64,000 bases of DNA from Heterocephalus glaber (Eukaryota; Chordata; Mammalia; Rodentia; Bathyergidae): contig NW_004624783.1 in the NCBI RefSeq assembly GCF_000247695.1, positions 2,523,652-2,587,651 on the forward strand. The letters run 5' to 3'. Positions 23,565-33,219 of this stretch are shown piece by piece. How positions within the stretch are numbered: the first letter of the stretch is position 1; each line of letters starts with the position of its first letter. The notes below the pieces were generated by a model that was not told where the DNA came from, did not search any database, and was given only the letters and a program-made list of their open reading frames with translations. Made by a program: the position numbers and the translations under genes.

Positions 23565-26500
23565 GCCTACATATGTGGATATAATAATTGCAGGTAATTA
23601 TTACAGTAATGTAATAATTGTTCACTAACTTTCTTGAGTGTGAAGGGTGATGCAGGGTTTAAGACTCTGACTGGCAGAAGGAACACAAGGAGCTGACTTA
23701 AGAGCTACTTTCCTATCACTAGTTGCTTCTACTCCCTCCACAAAGAAAAAGGTGCACACTGTGCTCTTCACAATCATTTATCCTTCTATATTCTGGTAAC
23801 AGTAATTTTATATCATGATTCAGGCACTTAGGGTAAGAAAATGAATTTGGAAATGTGAAAGTCACAGATTAAACTATGGATCCCAAGGTCCTAGAATAAA
23901 AGTCACATAACTTTGAATGCAGTTGTGCTGATGCCTTGAGAAATGAGATAAAGAATCATTCTTGTCTGCCCAATAAATGGAAGATACATGGCCATGGTTG
24001 CTTGCATACTTTATTTTCATGTCTTATTAGAAGAAATATAGGTTACTTGCTCCAGTGTAGGTAGCTGAAATTCACAGGTGGAAATAAGTTGGTTTTCTGG
24101 TCTACTCCCATTAGATTATTCCAGGAAGGTTGCCGGTTCAGCAGGGTTGGGACAGCAATACAAAGCAGAAGAGGTTCTCTTTATTAAATGTATGGAATAA
24201 GCCATATATGAGACACAAGTGTCCACTTTTCTTTGTGGATAAAAGGAGCTGATCTGGAAATGCCTTAGGAATAGGAGGAGCCATGTGCAATACCGTAATT
24301 AGCTAGAGGGCAGCACTGTGCTACCTACTTCCTGAAATGGGAAAGATATAGAGATATTAAAAGAATCCTAAGAAGTAGGGCCAAATACTGCACAAATCTC
24401 TAGCTGATGGTCTAGATCATAAGGCATCTTCCTTCTTTAATTAATGTCAACAGGCAAGATCTTTTCTTTTTTAAAAAAAAATTGGCTTCTAGGGAGTAAG
24501 GGAAAGAGATAGTGAGAAGACAATACCTAAGCAGAAGAAATATCTAAGAGAGACCATTTGAAGGTAGGGATAGGAGTTAAAAGGGCTCAAAACCTTAAAA
24601 TGCCTCAGGGTCCCATACAGCCTCTCAATTTTGCTGTCGGTTGCTCTTGTGTTTTAAAAATAAAATATCTGCTGAGTGGATTAAAAGAGTAAAGTGAATT
24701 CCCAGGTCTCTGATTACCTTTCCCTTTACCCTTTCTATCAGAATCAATCAGTAAGGTTGTCATATCTGATGTAAAGTTCTTTCCTCTTGTATTCCTTTTA
24801 GCTTCACAGCATGTGAAATACAGGACTAAAATTTTATGTGTATGCATGCGCATGCATGTGCTTTTTCAGAGTTGAGCCCAGTTAAGAAAAATGCCAAAGA
24901 CAAATACCTCAAAACTGGGAGACCAATTTGAAGGGGTCAGTACATGCATAGAAGACTCCATCCTCAGTCTTTGGATGGTCTTGCCCTGAATCAATCTTTG
25001 TAGCCTGCTCTATCTTAGACTCAACCTCAGAGACATGGGAAGCTGGCTGGCTAGTGGAGAGATAAGTGTAAAAATAACACTGCTCATGTGTCACTATGAA
25101 CATTCTCCTGCGGTCAAGTGGGATAGATCCTTGGACACACTCCTGCCTGATTATCTGATGAGGCAATTGTCCCTCAGCTCCTGATTAAGGCTGTTTCCCC
25201 CATGCACCTCATCTAATGGAAAGGTGAACATTCTACCTCTGGAAGTCAATGGAAGCAGTCACATCTTTGAACTCACTAGCCTAGGAATTCCAGAAACCTG
25301 TTCCTAACTATCTTTGTGCCTACAGACACACCAGCAGAAGAATGTACCTGGAAAGAGTGTACAAACATGCTGCTTAACAAACATGAACGAGCAAGCTCTT
25401 CTTAGGTTTAACCTGGCCAAACAGGTGCGAAATGTCAGGATTTCTGGTGCCCCAGAGATGAATAAAAACATGAGCACATAGTGAGGGTTTGATAAACAAT
25501 TACTGAACTGTAGCAAACTAAATCAGAAGGTCTAGGGACTATTAACACTTGTGAATAGTTTCGTGGTCCTCAGGTGTGCCTAAATCTGATGCTGAGCAAC
25601 TTAGAGGTTAGGGCAAACAAATATTTTCTTTTCCCATAATATAGTGATGGCAATGCCAAAAAAAAAGAGAAGAAAAAAAATGAAATCTCCACAATAAGAA
25701 TATAAAGAAGAGAAAAGTGGATGACAACAGACTGTAGCTAGCTACATGAAGCTGTTCCAGCTGATGAATAAGCACATAGTTCCCCTCAGTGTTAAGATAA
25801 AAAATGGCATTGTTCTAAGGAAGCCTGAGATGATCTTGGTGCCTAAACTCTGATCAAATTACACTTTTACTGATACTTTTCTACTGTGGGGCAGAACCAG
25901 TTACTGAATTCTGAACATTAGAACTAAAAAGCCAGGTAACTGACTAAATCCTAGATTCTAGTAATTTTACCTATCTTATTCTGCCAGACCCACAAGGAAT
26001 ACTTAAGAGCAGAAATATTAGATTATTTCTTTATTACTTTAGTTTTATTTTCCACAAATCTTTGATCTCTATGTCAGTATCAGAATACCCAATAAACTTG
26101 CTATATGTGAATGCATATAACACATAGATTTAAAGGGACAGCAGATATATATATATTTCTTTCTCTTAGAAAAATACTTCTTCCGAATTCCTTAATAATT
26201 TTGCTTGTACCCCAATTTCTATCACAAAGACTAGAGTCAGGGAAATGTTGTGCATATTTTTAAAATGGGGAAATAATGTATTTCAGAAACTATTAAATTT
26301 TAAAGACTTTTTAAGTTTTGAAAATTAGACAAGGAAATTTTATCTAAGAGTTATCATGAACTCACATAGATTCTATGTTAAATTTCTTATAGTATAAGTA
26401 GACAAAATAGTCTGTATGTCTTGAATTATCTTGAGGTAAAAGTAAAGGATGGCTGAGAGCTCACAGAGTTCAGTATTAGGAAGTGGCTAAATAACTATAC
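23565..26500. other. Anonymous intron sequence
   Basis: This is about 2.9 kb with no recognised repeat beyond a short (AT)n run at about 26144-26157 and A-rich patches near 25660. It is the longest stretch in this part of the intron with little repeat content. Confidence 0.5.
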
Positions 26501-26504
26501 TGAA

Positions 26505-26592
26505 GGGCTGGGGATTTAGCTCAGTGGTTCCGCCGCTTGCCTTGCAAGCACAAGGACCCGAGTTCGATCCCCGGTACAAAAAAAAAAACAAA
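26505..26592 (+). mobile_element. tRNA-derived SINE, well preserved
   Basis: The body GGGCTGGGGATTTAGCTCAG, TGGTTCCGCCGCTTGCC, TTGCAAGCACAAGG and ACCCGAGTTCGATCCCCGGT carries intact box A and box B-like sequences and a short A tail. The possible TSD (CTATACTGAA / CTACATTGAG) is imperfect. Confidence 0.92.
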
Positions 26593-26999
26593 AAATCTAC
26601 ATTGAGAAAAGGTTGCTTGATGAATTCTTTTCAACCTAAGGGGGTATCCCTGACAAACTACAGTACTTAGAAATGACTCATACAGAAATTTATTGATAAC
26701 TTAAAACAAACACATATACTATTAAACCTACTAAAACCAGAAAGGTGAGAATGCTCTACTATCAGTAATGACAAAATCAGGATTCAACACTATCCTGATA
26801 ATATGAGATCAACATTATGAAATTTAAGAGCAAGAAATGTTTTTCACTTGGATTATAAATTTGACAAAAATATGAATCAGAAATTTGACAGGTTCTTTAA
26901 AAGCTATTGGTAACAACAAAAAATCTTCAGCTGGATTCACAGCAGTATAATGTAGCATGATGGTTCATGGGAAGATCAAATCAACTGGAATTATCTTTT
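26593..26999. other. Anonymous intron sequence
   Basis: Nothing recognised. Confidence 0.5.
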
Positions 27000-28095
27000 A
27001 GAAGTTTGTCTCACTCTTTGCTTACATCTTCCAATGGCCTCCCACTATGCTTAAAATCTATATGCACCTACCTGAGCCTTGGTAAAGTCAGTAAATAAAC
27101 TGGGCTGCTGCTTTTCTCCCTGCTGTCATCTCAAGTTACTTTCTCCTCCTCTCATTACACCTCCTATACAGGGTCTCTTGGCATTGACAATTCTTGTCCA
27201 CAATTAAGTCTGCCTCTTCCCATTTCCTCGATTTGAAATGCATTCCTCTCAGACTCCTTTCACCTCTTGGCTCCTTTGTATCCTTCAGGAATAGTTCAAA
27301 TGGCACTTCCTGAGTGGCTTTCTCTCACCTCTGATCTCAAATAAGCTCCAGCCATCCAAGCCCCTTCTATTATATTATCCTGTCTTATTATCTTTGTAAT
27401 ATTTTTGACTACTTGAGACCATCTTGTTTATTTGTATGTTGTCTGGCTTATTTGGTTTTTCCACTACTTGACAGTAAGTTCCGTGAAAGTTATGACCTTG
27501 CCTGTGAAGGAAACTGAAACATCCCAAAGATGCCAATTTGGCATGCTGATTATTTTGAGCCAAAGGCAACTGAGAAACAGCAGTTGCAGAAAGCACCATC
27601 TGAATTGCCTTTTCCTACCTATAGCAAGCCATAATACTTCCTTTGAGAAAGATTCCTTCTTTGAACTAAGATGAGAAGATAACTCTTGTTAGCTCAGAGC
27701 CAGCATCAGACGAAACATGAACAAATCTTACTCCATTAGTTTCCCAAGTATTTACCACCCTACGACTGACTTCTCAGCTCCCAAAGTCTATTGTTCTTTT
27801 TTTTCAAGATGCAATATAAGCCAGAATTCTAAGCCATTGCTTTGCATAACTATCCTTGAGCTTTCATGTCTGTAATATGCACCACACACATTAATACACT
27901 TGTTGAGTTTTTATTTCTTGCTAATCTGTCTTTTGCTATAGGGATCTGTCTGAACTATGAACTTATAAGGGTTGAATGGAAATTATATTTCCCCATCAAC
28001 ACCTGTGTTGGGCTTGCTGTATTTCCTGCATCCAGAAGAATGCCCAAAATAGAACAGTTGCTCCAGAATTATTTGTTGAATAAAATGTTAAACAT
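27000..28095 (+). mobile_element. L2 LINE 3' end, interrupted by an LTR
   Basis: The left part (27000-27502) carries L2 landmarks: CAATGGCCTCCCACTATGCT, CCTGAGCCTTGGTAAAGTCA, TCCTTCAGGAATAGTTCAAA, TGGCACTTCCTGAGTGGC and CTACTTGACAGTAAGTTCCG. The terminal part (about 28002-28095) carries TTGGGCTTGCTGTATTTCC, ATGCCCAAAATAGAACAG and TTATTTGTTGAATAAA. The 0.5-kb gap between them is filled by an LTR. Confidence 0.88.
27503..28001 (+). mobile_element. ERVL-type solo LTR inside L2
   Basis: The sequence begins TGTGAAGGAAACTGAAAC and ends CCCCATCAACA. In between are GATTATTTTGAGCCAAAGGC, AACTGAGAAACAGCAG, ATACTTCCTTTGAGAAAG and TAATCTGTCTTTTGC, features of old MER74-like ERVL LTRs as I remember them. 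The family name is tentative; the LTR identity is more secure, because it splits L2 cleanly. No TSD was confirmed. Confidence 0.62.
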
Positions 28096-28124
28096 TTGTA
28101 CTTGGCAGATCATAGCAGACTGTG

Positions 28125-28610
28125 TTTAATTCTAGGCATCTTATTTTGAGAGGGACACTGGACATTATCCAGGGAAGAGTAACCAGGATGGTAAGAATTC
28201 TAGAAACTTTCTCATTGCAGATAAGAATTGAGTAAGCTAGGAATATTCAATCCAAAAAAGAGAAGGGTAACAGGAAACATGACAGGCATCTTGCAGAAAA
28301 GAAAGTAAACTTGTTTTGCCAATATTCCAGATGGCAAAACTGGAAGGAATGAGAAATTTATTGAAAAACAGATTTTTGGTTCAATTATAAGGAAGAACTT
28401 TGTTAAAAAAGGAAAGGAGGCCAGCAAAGGAGTGGACTGCTTTTTGGGGTGGTAAGTTTCCTGCTAAAGTTTTTATTCGGCAGCAGCTGGATGGCCATCT
28501 GTCAGGAGTGATGTAAAATGAATTCTGACATGGGTGTGTGTGGGCAGGAGAAATAATCTAGATAACCTTTGAGCTCTCTAAATTCTAACCATTCTACAAG
28601 TCTGTTCATA
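28125..28610 (+). mobile_element. CR1/L3 LINE 3' end
   Basis: GGAAACATGACAGGCATCTTG, AATTATAAGGAAGAACTTTG, GGAGTGGACTGC, CAGCAGCTGGATGGCCATCT, GTCAGGAGTGATGTAAAATG and AATCTAGATAACCTTTGAGC follow the conserved order of the ancient CR1-type L3 3' end. Confidence 0.85.
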
Positions 28611-29297
28611 TATATGTGCAATATTTCTCAGACAGCATTTCCTGAAACATCAAGTCTCTGCAATACTCTTGTGAAAAAAAATCATTTGGGAAATAATATA
28701 TATTTTATTCCCTTCTGTTATGGGCTACTGAAACATATTTAACAGTTAACTAATTCTTTTCCACATCTATTTTGACCTTGGAATCAATTTTCACATAGTA
28801 CCTATTACCATTCTACAGAGCTGGATCTTACAAAACATGTTTTGGAAAATGTTAGCCTATGTTATGGGAAAAGTATTCTTTTCTCCCTAAAATGCCCTGA
28901 AGTATAAAAATACTAGAATTTCTATTTTAAAATTCTGTCCAGTGCCAAAGCATTAGGCTAAAAACATGGAAGATATACAGTATCCAGAAAAAATTTAAAG
29001 ATTTCTGCAATTTCATAGACAAATAATTTATGTATCATAGAAATTGGCAGTGTGTTGGTTTTGTTAGTTTAAAAGAACAGAAGCAGCTCAAAAGAAATGG
29101 ACATTCTGCTGAAAGTAGTTCCTGAGCATATTTACATTAAGAGTTATTTCTCTGAACATTATGGCCATGAACAACTCACATATACTTGGTTGCAAAGATA
29201 TGGAAGACATTAATATTTTATCTGTTGAAGTGCTTAGCAATGAACATTCATATATTGCTACAGTTAAACAAAAGAAAATAAAATGTGATTTCTAGGA
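28611..29297. other. Anonymous intron sequence
   Basis: Nothing recognised. It includes the left copy of the L1 target-site duplication at its end. Confidence 0.5.
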
Positions 29298-29327
29298 AGA
29301 AAATCTTTTTTCTTTTCTTTTTTTGTA

Positions 29328-29865
29328 TTAAATTCTTTTATTGGTACATTGTAGGTATACAACACAATTACATTTCTCATTGGGAATTGTATCTTTATAT
29401 AATGCATCTTGGTTCTTATTTTTTCCCCATTCCTAGCCCTCCCTTCACGCCCTCTACCCTTCCCTATTTACAAAGGCTTTATTTCCATTTTTTCCATTTC
29501 TCAGCATTTTTTCCTTTCCCTTCTTTCCTTTCCCCTGCCCTTCCCACTACCCCTACCCCTTTGGACCTTTTCTTCCTATTTTACATTATCAATTATTCAT
29601 TCTAATAATTGGTACATTTTAGGTATACAATATAATGACATTCATCATTGGAAATTTGCACCTTTACATAGTCTCTCTTGGTTCTTATTTTTCACCCTTG
29701 CCCAGCCCTCCCTTCAACCCCTCCAGTCCTCCCTATTTACAAAAATTTTGTTCCTATTTTTCCATTTTCTCATATTAATCCCATTCCCTTCTATCCTTTC
29801 CTCTAGCCCTCCCACTTCCTTCCCCTTTGCCCCTTTTCTTCCTATTTCACATGACCTATTATACA
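29328..29865 (-). repeat. Tandem duplication inside the L1 3'UTR
   Basis: Two units of about 270 bp can be aligned by eye on the plus strand: about 29328-29590 and about 29605-29865. Each begins TTGGTACATT.TAGGTATACAA, continues with CTTGGTTCTTATTTTT and CCAGCCCTCCCTTCA-like text and CCCTATTTACAAA, and ends CTTTTCTTCCTATTT.ACAT. They are clearly diverged, so the duplication probably predates this insertion. Confidence 0.85.
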
Positions 29866-29918
29866 TTTAGTCCTTATTTACACTTTCAGTTTCTCACACC
29901 AGAGAAACTATTCGGTAT

Positions 29919-30389
29919 TTACACGTGTGTCCTATTTATTTCACTTAAGAGTATTGCCTCAATGTGCATCCACTTAGCTATAAATGTCTCTAATTTCTCA
30001 TTTTTTATGGCTGAGTAGTACTCCATTTTATTAAAAAACCACATTTTCTTTATCCAGTCTCCAGTTGATGGGCATTTGGGCTGTTTCCAAGTTTTAGCTA
30101 TTACAAACTGTGCTGCTATGAACATGGGTGCACATATATCACTGTGGTATGATTCTTTTAATTCTTTGGGGAAGATCCCCAGCAGTGGAATAGCGGGGTC
30201 AAATGGGACTTCCAGTCCTAGTTCTTTGAGGTATCTCCATACTGATTTCCACAGTGGTTGCACCAGTCTACACTCCCACCAGCAGTGGAGCAGGATTCCT
30301 CTTTCCCCACAGCCCCGCCGGCATGTGTTATTGGTGGATTTCATGATAGCAGCCATTCTTTCTGGAGTGAAGTGGAATCTCAGCGTTGT
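29919..30389 (-). pseudogene. L1 ORF2 C-terminal fragment
   Basis: An open minus-strand frame of about 157 codons lies inside the truncated L1. It contains CGERGILLHCWWECRLVQPL, WKSVWRYLKELGLEVPFDPA, IPLLGIFPKE, FIAAQFVIAKTWKQPKCPS and WIKKMWFFNKMEYYSAIKN, the cysteine-containing C-terminal domain of ORF2. The endonuclease and reverse transcriptase are absent and there is no start of its own, so it is non-functional. The continuous frame suggests a fairly recent insertion. Confidence 0.93.
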
Positions 30390-30454
30390 AGAAAATCTTT
30401 TTTCATTTGTTTTAGGTTGTATTAACTTTTTGAGAATGTAGAAGAGACTGGAGT

Positions 30455-30640
30455 GATTCATTCAGTCAACAAACATTTGAGTATTTACTATGTGTTTAAC
30501 ATTACAGATGAAATGGTGAGCAAATACAGACATTATCTCTGTGTTCAGGAAGCTCATTATTTTGAGAAGGAGGAAGACAATTAAATAAGTCTTTATAATG
30601 ATCTCAGATAAGAATAGTGATGTGCTGACTCCTGTCAGTT
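30455..30640 (-). mobile_element. L2 3' end
   Basis: TTCATTCAGTCAACAAACAT, TTGAGTATTTACTATGTGTT, AAATGGTGAGCAAATACAGAC and TTCAGGAAGCTCATTATTTT follow the antisense L2 terminus. Confidence 0.8.
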
Positions 30641-31008
30641 CGTAAGAGTGGATGGAGCTTTAGGACTTTTGTGAGTCAATTATTAGACATTATTTAAAAT
30701 TATAAAAACATACAATTAAATAAATTTCATTAAAACAAAAGTAATAAATACTCAAAACTGACTACTTCCCAGTTGTTTCCTCTCTACATGCTTAAAGTTA
30801 TTTATGTTTATAGTACATGTATGAATGGTGTGCAAACGTGCATTTCTTTCCAAAACTGCATTCAGCACCATGCTGGTAGCTTAAAACTGGCCATTGTGCA
30901 AGTATTTGGCAAGCAGTATAAATCAGGGCTTGATTTATTAGTCTTCTCCCTATCCCACTTCTTTTCTAGAAAGTTGGCCATTAAACATTTACCTTAACAC
31001 TACTGAAT
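30641..31008. other. Anonymous intron sequence
   Basis: Nothing recognised. Confidence 0.5.
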
Positions 31009-31024
31009 AAGAACTACTTTCAAG

Positions 31025-31111
31025 GGGCCGGGATTTAGCTCAGCGGTTTCGCCGCCTGCTGTGCAAGCGCAAGGACCCAAGTTCAATCCCCGGTACCAAA
31101 AAAAAAAAAAA
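31025..31111 (+). mobile_element. Young tRNA SINE with perfect 16-bp TSD
   Basis: The body GGGCCGGGATTTAGCTCAGC, GGTTTCGCCGCCTGCTGTGC, AAGCGCAAGGACCCAAGTTC and AATCCCCGGTACC ends in an A tail. AAGAACTACTTTCAAG occurs at 31009-31024 and again at 31112-31127 without change. Confidence 0.96.
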
Positions 31112-31127
31112 AAGAACTACTTTCAAG

Positions 31128-31569
31128 TGCCAAGCCTTCAGGTTTAAAACAGATGCAACCTCCATTTAAAAGTAGTAGGTACCAAAAAAGATTTTTGTAT
31201 CCTGACATTCTTGATTTCAGAAAATATCTTTACTTTTTCTTAAACAAATTTTTATTCAATAAACATGTTTTAAAAACCTACCAAAATGCAAGGCTCAGGT
31301 AGAATTGAATTAAAAATAGTCCCAGAAATCAGAAAATGTACAATCTCATTGAGAAAAGTGAAAAGATAAATAATAAAACGGATAAACTGTAACTTATAAA
31401 TGACGGTCCAGACAGCCAGCATTATTAGAATACAGGGAACTAGAACATTTCAGATCTGAGAGAAGAGGTGAGATGTATTTATAGTTAAGATATGACAGTT
31501 GAAGGGAAATATGAAGGATATTTCAGGTAGTGAAGAAGAATTGTGAAAGAGTAGAGTTAACAGAATTCT
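31128..31569. other. Anonymous intron sequence
   Basis: A possible antisense L2 scrap (TTTTTATTCAATAAACATGTT) lies near 31245. Otherwise nothing is recognised. Confidence 0.45.
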
Positions 31570-31582
31570 AAGCATCCTTTTA

Positions 31583-31671
31583 TTTATTATTTTTTGGGTA
31601 CTGGGAATTGAACTCAGGGCCTCTCGCCTGCCAGGCAGGCGCTGCACCTCTGAGCTACATCCCCAGCCCCC
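31583..31671 (-). mobile_element. tRNA SINE with exact 13-bp TSD
   Basis: The plus strand reads TTTTTTGGGTACTGGGAATTG, AACTCAGGGCCTCTCGCCTG, CCAGGCAGGCGCTGC, TGAGCTACATCCCCAGCCCC. AAGCATCCTTTTA flanks it at 31570-31582 and 31672-31684. Confidence 0.95.
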
Positions 31672-31684
31672 AAGCATCCTTTTA

Positions 31685-31892
31685 GAGACAGTAACCAGAC
31701 CAAGTAATGGGACTGTGTTATACAAATAAACTGTTCTACATAAGATACAATTATCTTCCATACTTGTCCCTTAAGAGACATGGTAGCTTTAGTAGCGTTA
31801 AATATAAAGAAACTGAGAAAGTTTTTTGCCCCAAAACTTGAGTGTACCAAATTCTTGGCAAGTTTAACATCTTCACACGAGAACATTTCACC
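31685..31892. other. Spacer between SINEs
   Basis: Nothing recognised in this 0.2-kb spacer. Confidence 0.5.
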
Positions 31893-31907
31893 AAAAAGGA
31901 GACTGGC

Positions 31908-31990
31908 AGGGCCAGGGATTTAGCTCAGTGGTGCCGCCGCCTGCCTTGCAAGCCCAAGGTTCTGAATTCCATCTCCGGAACAAAAAAAAA
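31908..31990 (+). mobile_element. tRNA SINE with 15-bp TSD
   Basis: The body AGGGCCAGGGATTTAGCTCA, GTGGTGCCGCCGCCTGCC, TTGCAAGCCCAAGG and ATCTCCGGAAC is followed by an A tail. AAAAAGGAGACTGGC (31893-31907) and AAAAAGAAGACTGGC (31991-32005) form the TSD with one change. Box B is altered (AATTCCATC). Confidence 0.94.
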
Positions 31991-32005
31991 AAAAAGAAGA
32001 CTGGC

Positions 32006-32350
32006 CACAATATCCATCATTATGTCAACTGCCAAGGTTGATATAAAAAAAATCACAGACTCTGTGGACAACCTCTTGTTCTCCTCTATGGTCTTCCTCA
32101 ATTTATGCACTCAGGTAATAGGGGCCATTTCTTATTTTTCTTCCCTTTGATAGGCTTTTAAATGAAAATCATATTCATGTGGGGATATGTAGTTGCAGTC
32201 TAGCTCCCGGTATGGAGTTCTGTAGGACTTGTTGTAGTTCTGTCCCCAAAACCTAAGTTTCAAAATCACTTGCCCAGTATTATTGTGGGGAATTAAAAAG
32301 TGAATCCTAATCATCTACTCCTCTAGAAAAGCTGACTTACTGCTGTTAAC
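32006..32350. other. Spacer between SINEs
   Basis: Nothing recognised. Confidence 0.5.
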
Positions 32351-32361
32351 AATACTCACTT

Positions 32362-32453
32362 AGGGCCGGGGATTTAGCTCAGTGGTTTCACCGCCTGCTG
32401 CGCAAGTGCAAGGACCAGACTTCGATCCCCGGTACCAAAACAAAAAACCAAAT
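32362..32453 (+). mobile_element. tRNA SINE with exact 11-bp TSD
   Basis: The body AGGGCCGGGGATTTAGCTCA, GTGGTTTCACCGCCTGCTGC, GCAAGTGCAAGG and CTTCGATCCCCGGTACC has an A/C tail. AATACTCACTT lies at 32351-32361 and 32454-32464. Confidence 0.94.
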
Positions 32454-32489
32454 AATACTCACTTGGGAAAAAAAAGCTATGTCTACACA

Positions 32490-32660
32490 GTACTTCATAA
32501 TGAATAAATCTGACTCATCTACATTATCCTATTCAACAGTCTAAGAGAGGCATGAGAAATGTTATTACCATAAACTTTACAAATAAAGAGATCAGTTTGG
32601 GATGATTATAGGTCTCAAACCCTAAGAGAAATTCTAGCCAAAATCCAGCATTTTTACCAC
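32490..32660 (+). mobile_element. MIR fragment
   Basis: CATCTACATTATCCTATTCA, AGGCATGAGAAATGTTATTA and CATAAACTTTACAAATAAAG loosely follow the MIR core. It is diverged. Confidence 0.5.
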
Positions 32661-32665
32661 TATTC

Positions 32666-33214
32666 CAGGGGTCAACAAACTACGGCTGGGCCAAATCTAT
32701 ACACAAAATGCAATGAACCATAGCCACATGGGTTCATTTTTGTACTGTCTACAGCTACTTTTATGCTACAAAGGCAGTGCCGAGTACAGCTGTTCCTCAA
32801 TTTATGATGTAATTACATCCTGATAAAATCATAAATTGAAAATATTGTGAGAATTCATTTAATGTACCTAACTTATGGATCATCAGAGCTTTGCGTAATG
32901 GAGCATACTATAGAGTATCAATTGTTCACTCTCAGGATCATGTGTTCCTCTGGGAGCTGAGGCTCACTGCCCCTGCCCAGTGTCACGAGAGAGGACTGGA
33001 CTGCACATCGCTATCTTGGGAAAAGATCGAAATTCAAAATTCAAAGTACATTTTCTACTGAATGTGTATCAGTTTTCCACCACTGTAAAGTTGAAAACTG
33101 GTAAGCCAAAACTCTGAAGTTGGGAACCATCTATAGTTACAACAGTAACCATGTGGCCTACAAGGACAAACATTTACCATCCAGCCCTTTATAGAATAAG
33201 TTTGCTAATCCCTG
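32666..33214 (+). mobile_element. hAT (Charlie-type) element split by Tigger
   Basis: The left end CAGGGGTCAACAAACTACGG and right end GTTTGCTAATCCCTG are terminal inverted repeats of a mammalian non-autonomous hAT element (CAGGGGTCGGCAAACTACGG.. ). Inside are ATAGCCACATGGGTTCATTT, TACTGTCTACAGCTACTTTT, GTGGCCTACAAGGACAAACA and TTTACCATCCAGCCCTTTAT. A second transposon at about 32787-33134 interrupts it. I cannot confirm the 8-bp TSD. Confidence 0.85.
32787..33134 (+). mobile_element. Tigger-type DNA transposon (MER6-like)
   Basis: It starts CAGCTGTTCCTCAATTTATG next to a TA dinucleotide and ends GTTGGGAACCATCTATAG. Internal motifs CTCACTGCCCCTGCCCAGTG, GTCACGAGAGAGGA, GGGAAAAGATCGAAATTC and TTTTCTACTGAATGTGTATC match a non-autonomous Tigger (pogo/Tc1) element as I remember it. 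Its host is the hAT element around it. Confidence 0.78.
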
Positions 33215-33219
33215 CATGA

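Larger units (their letters stand above)
29312..30389 (-). mobile_element. 5'-truncated L1 with exact TSD
   Basis: This is a minus-strand L1 insertion of about 1.08 kb. The identical 14-mer AGAAAATCTTTTTT flanks it at 29298-29311 and 30390-30403. The 3' tail is the T-rich start on the plus strand. The body is a pyrimidine-rich 3'UTR (29330-29870) followed by the antisense C-terminal end of ORF2. The 5' end is truncated inside ORF2, the usual outcome of target-primed reverse transcription. It lies in the same sense as EXOC4 transcription. Confidence 0.95.

Noticed and set aside
26505..26592. A functional tRNA gene (TAGCTCAGTGG and GTTCGATCC boxes)
   Set aside because: The copies are dispersed, A-tailed and TSD-flanked and do not fold into an evident cloverleaf with an acceptor stem. 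They are tRNA-derived SINEs.
29285..29870. Two plus-strand frames rich in F, P, S and L
   Set aside because: They are translations of the antisense strand of the pyrimidine-rich L1 3'UTR.
30076..30441. 121-codon plus-strand frame
   Set aside because: It is the antisense shadow of the L1 ORF2 C-terminus.
31025..32453. A regularly spaced repeat array resembling CRISPR
   Set aside because: Repeats differ in orientation and spacing, each has its own TSD, and the DNA is mammalian.
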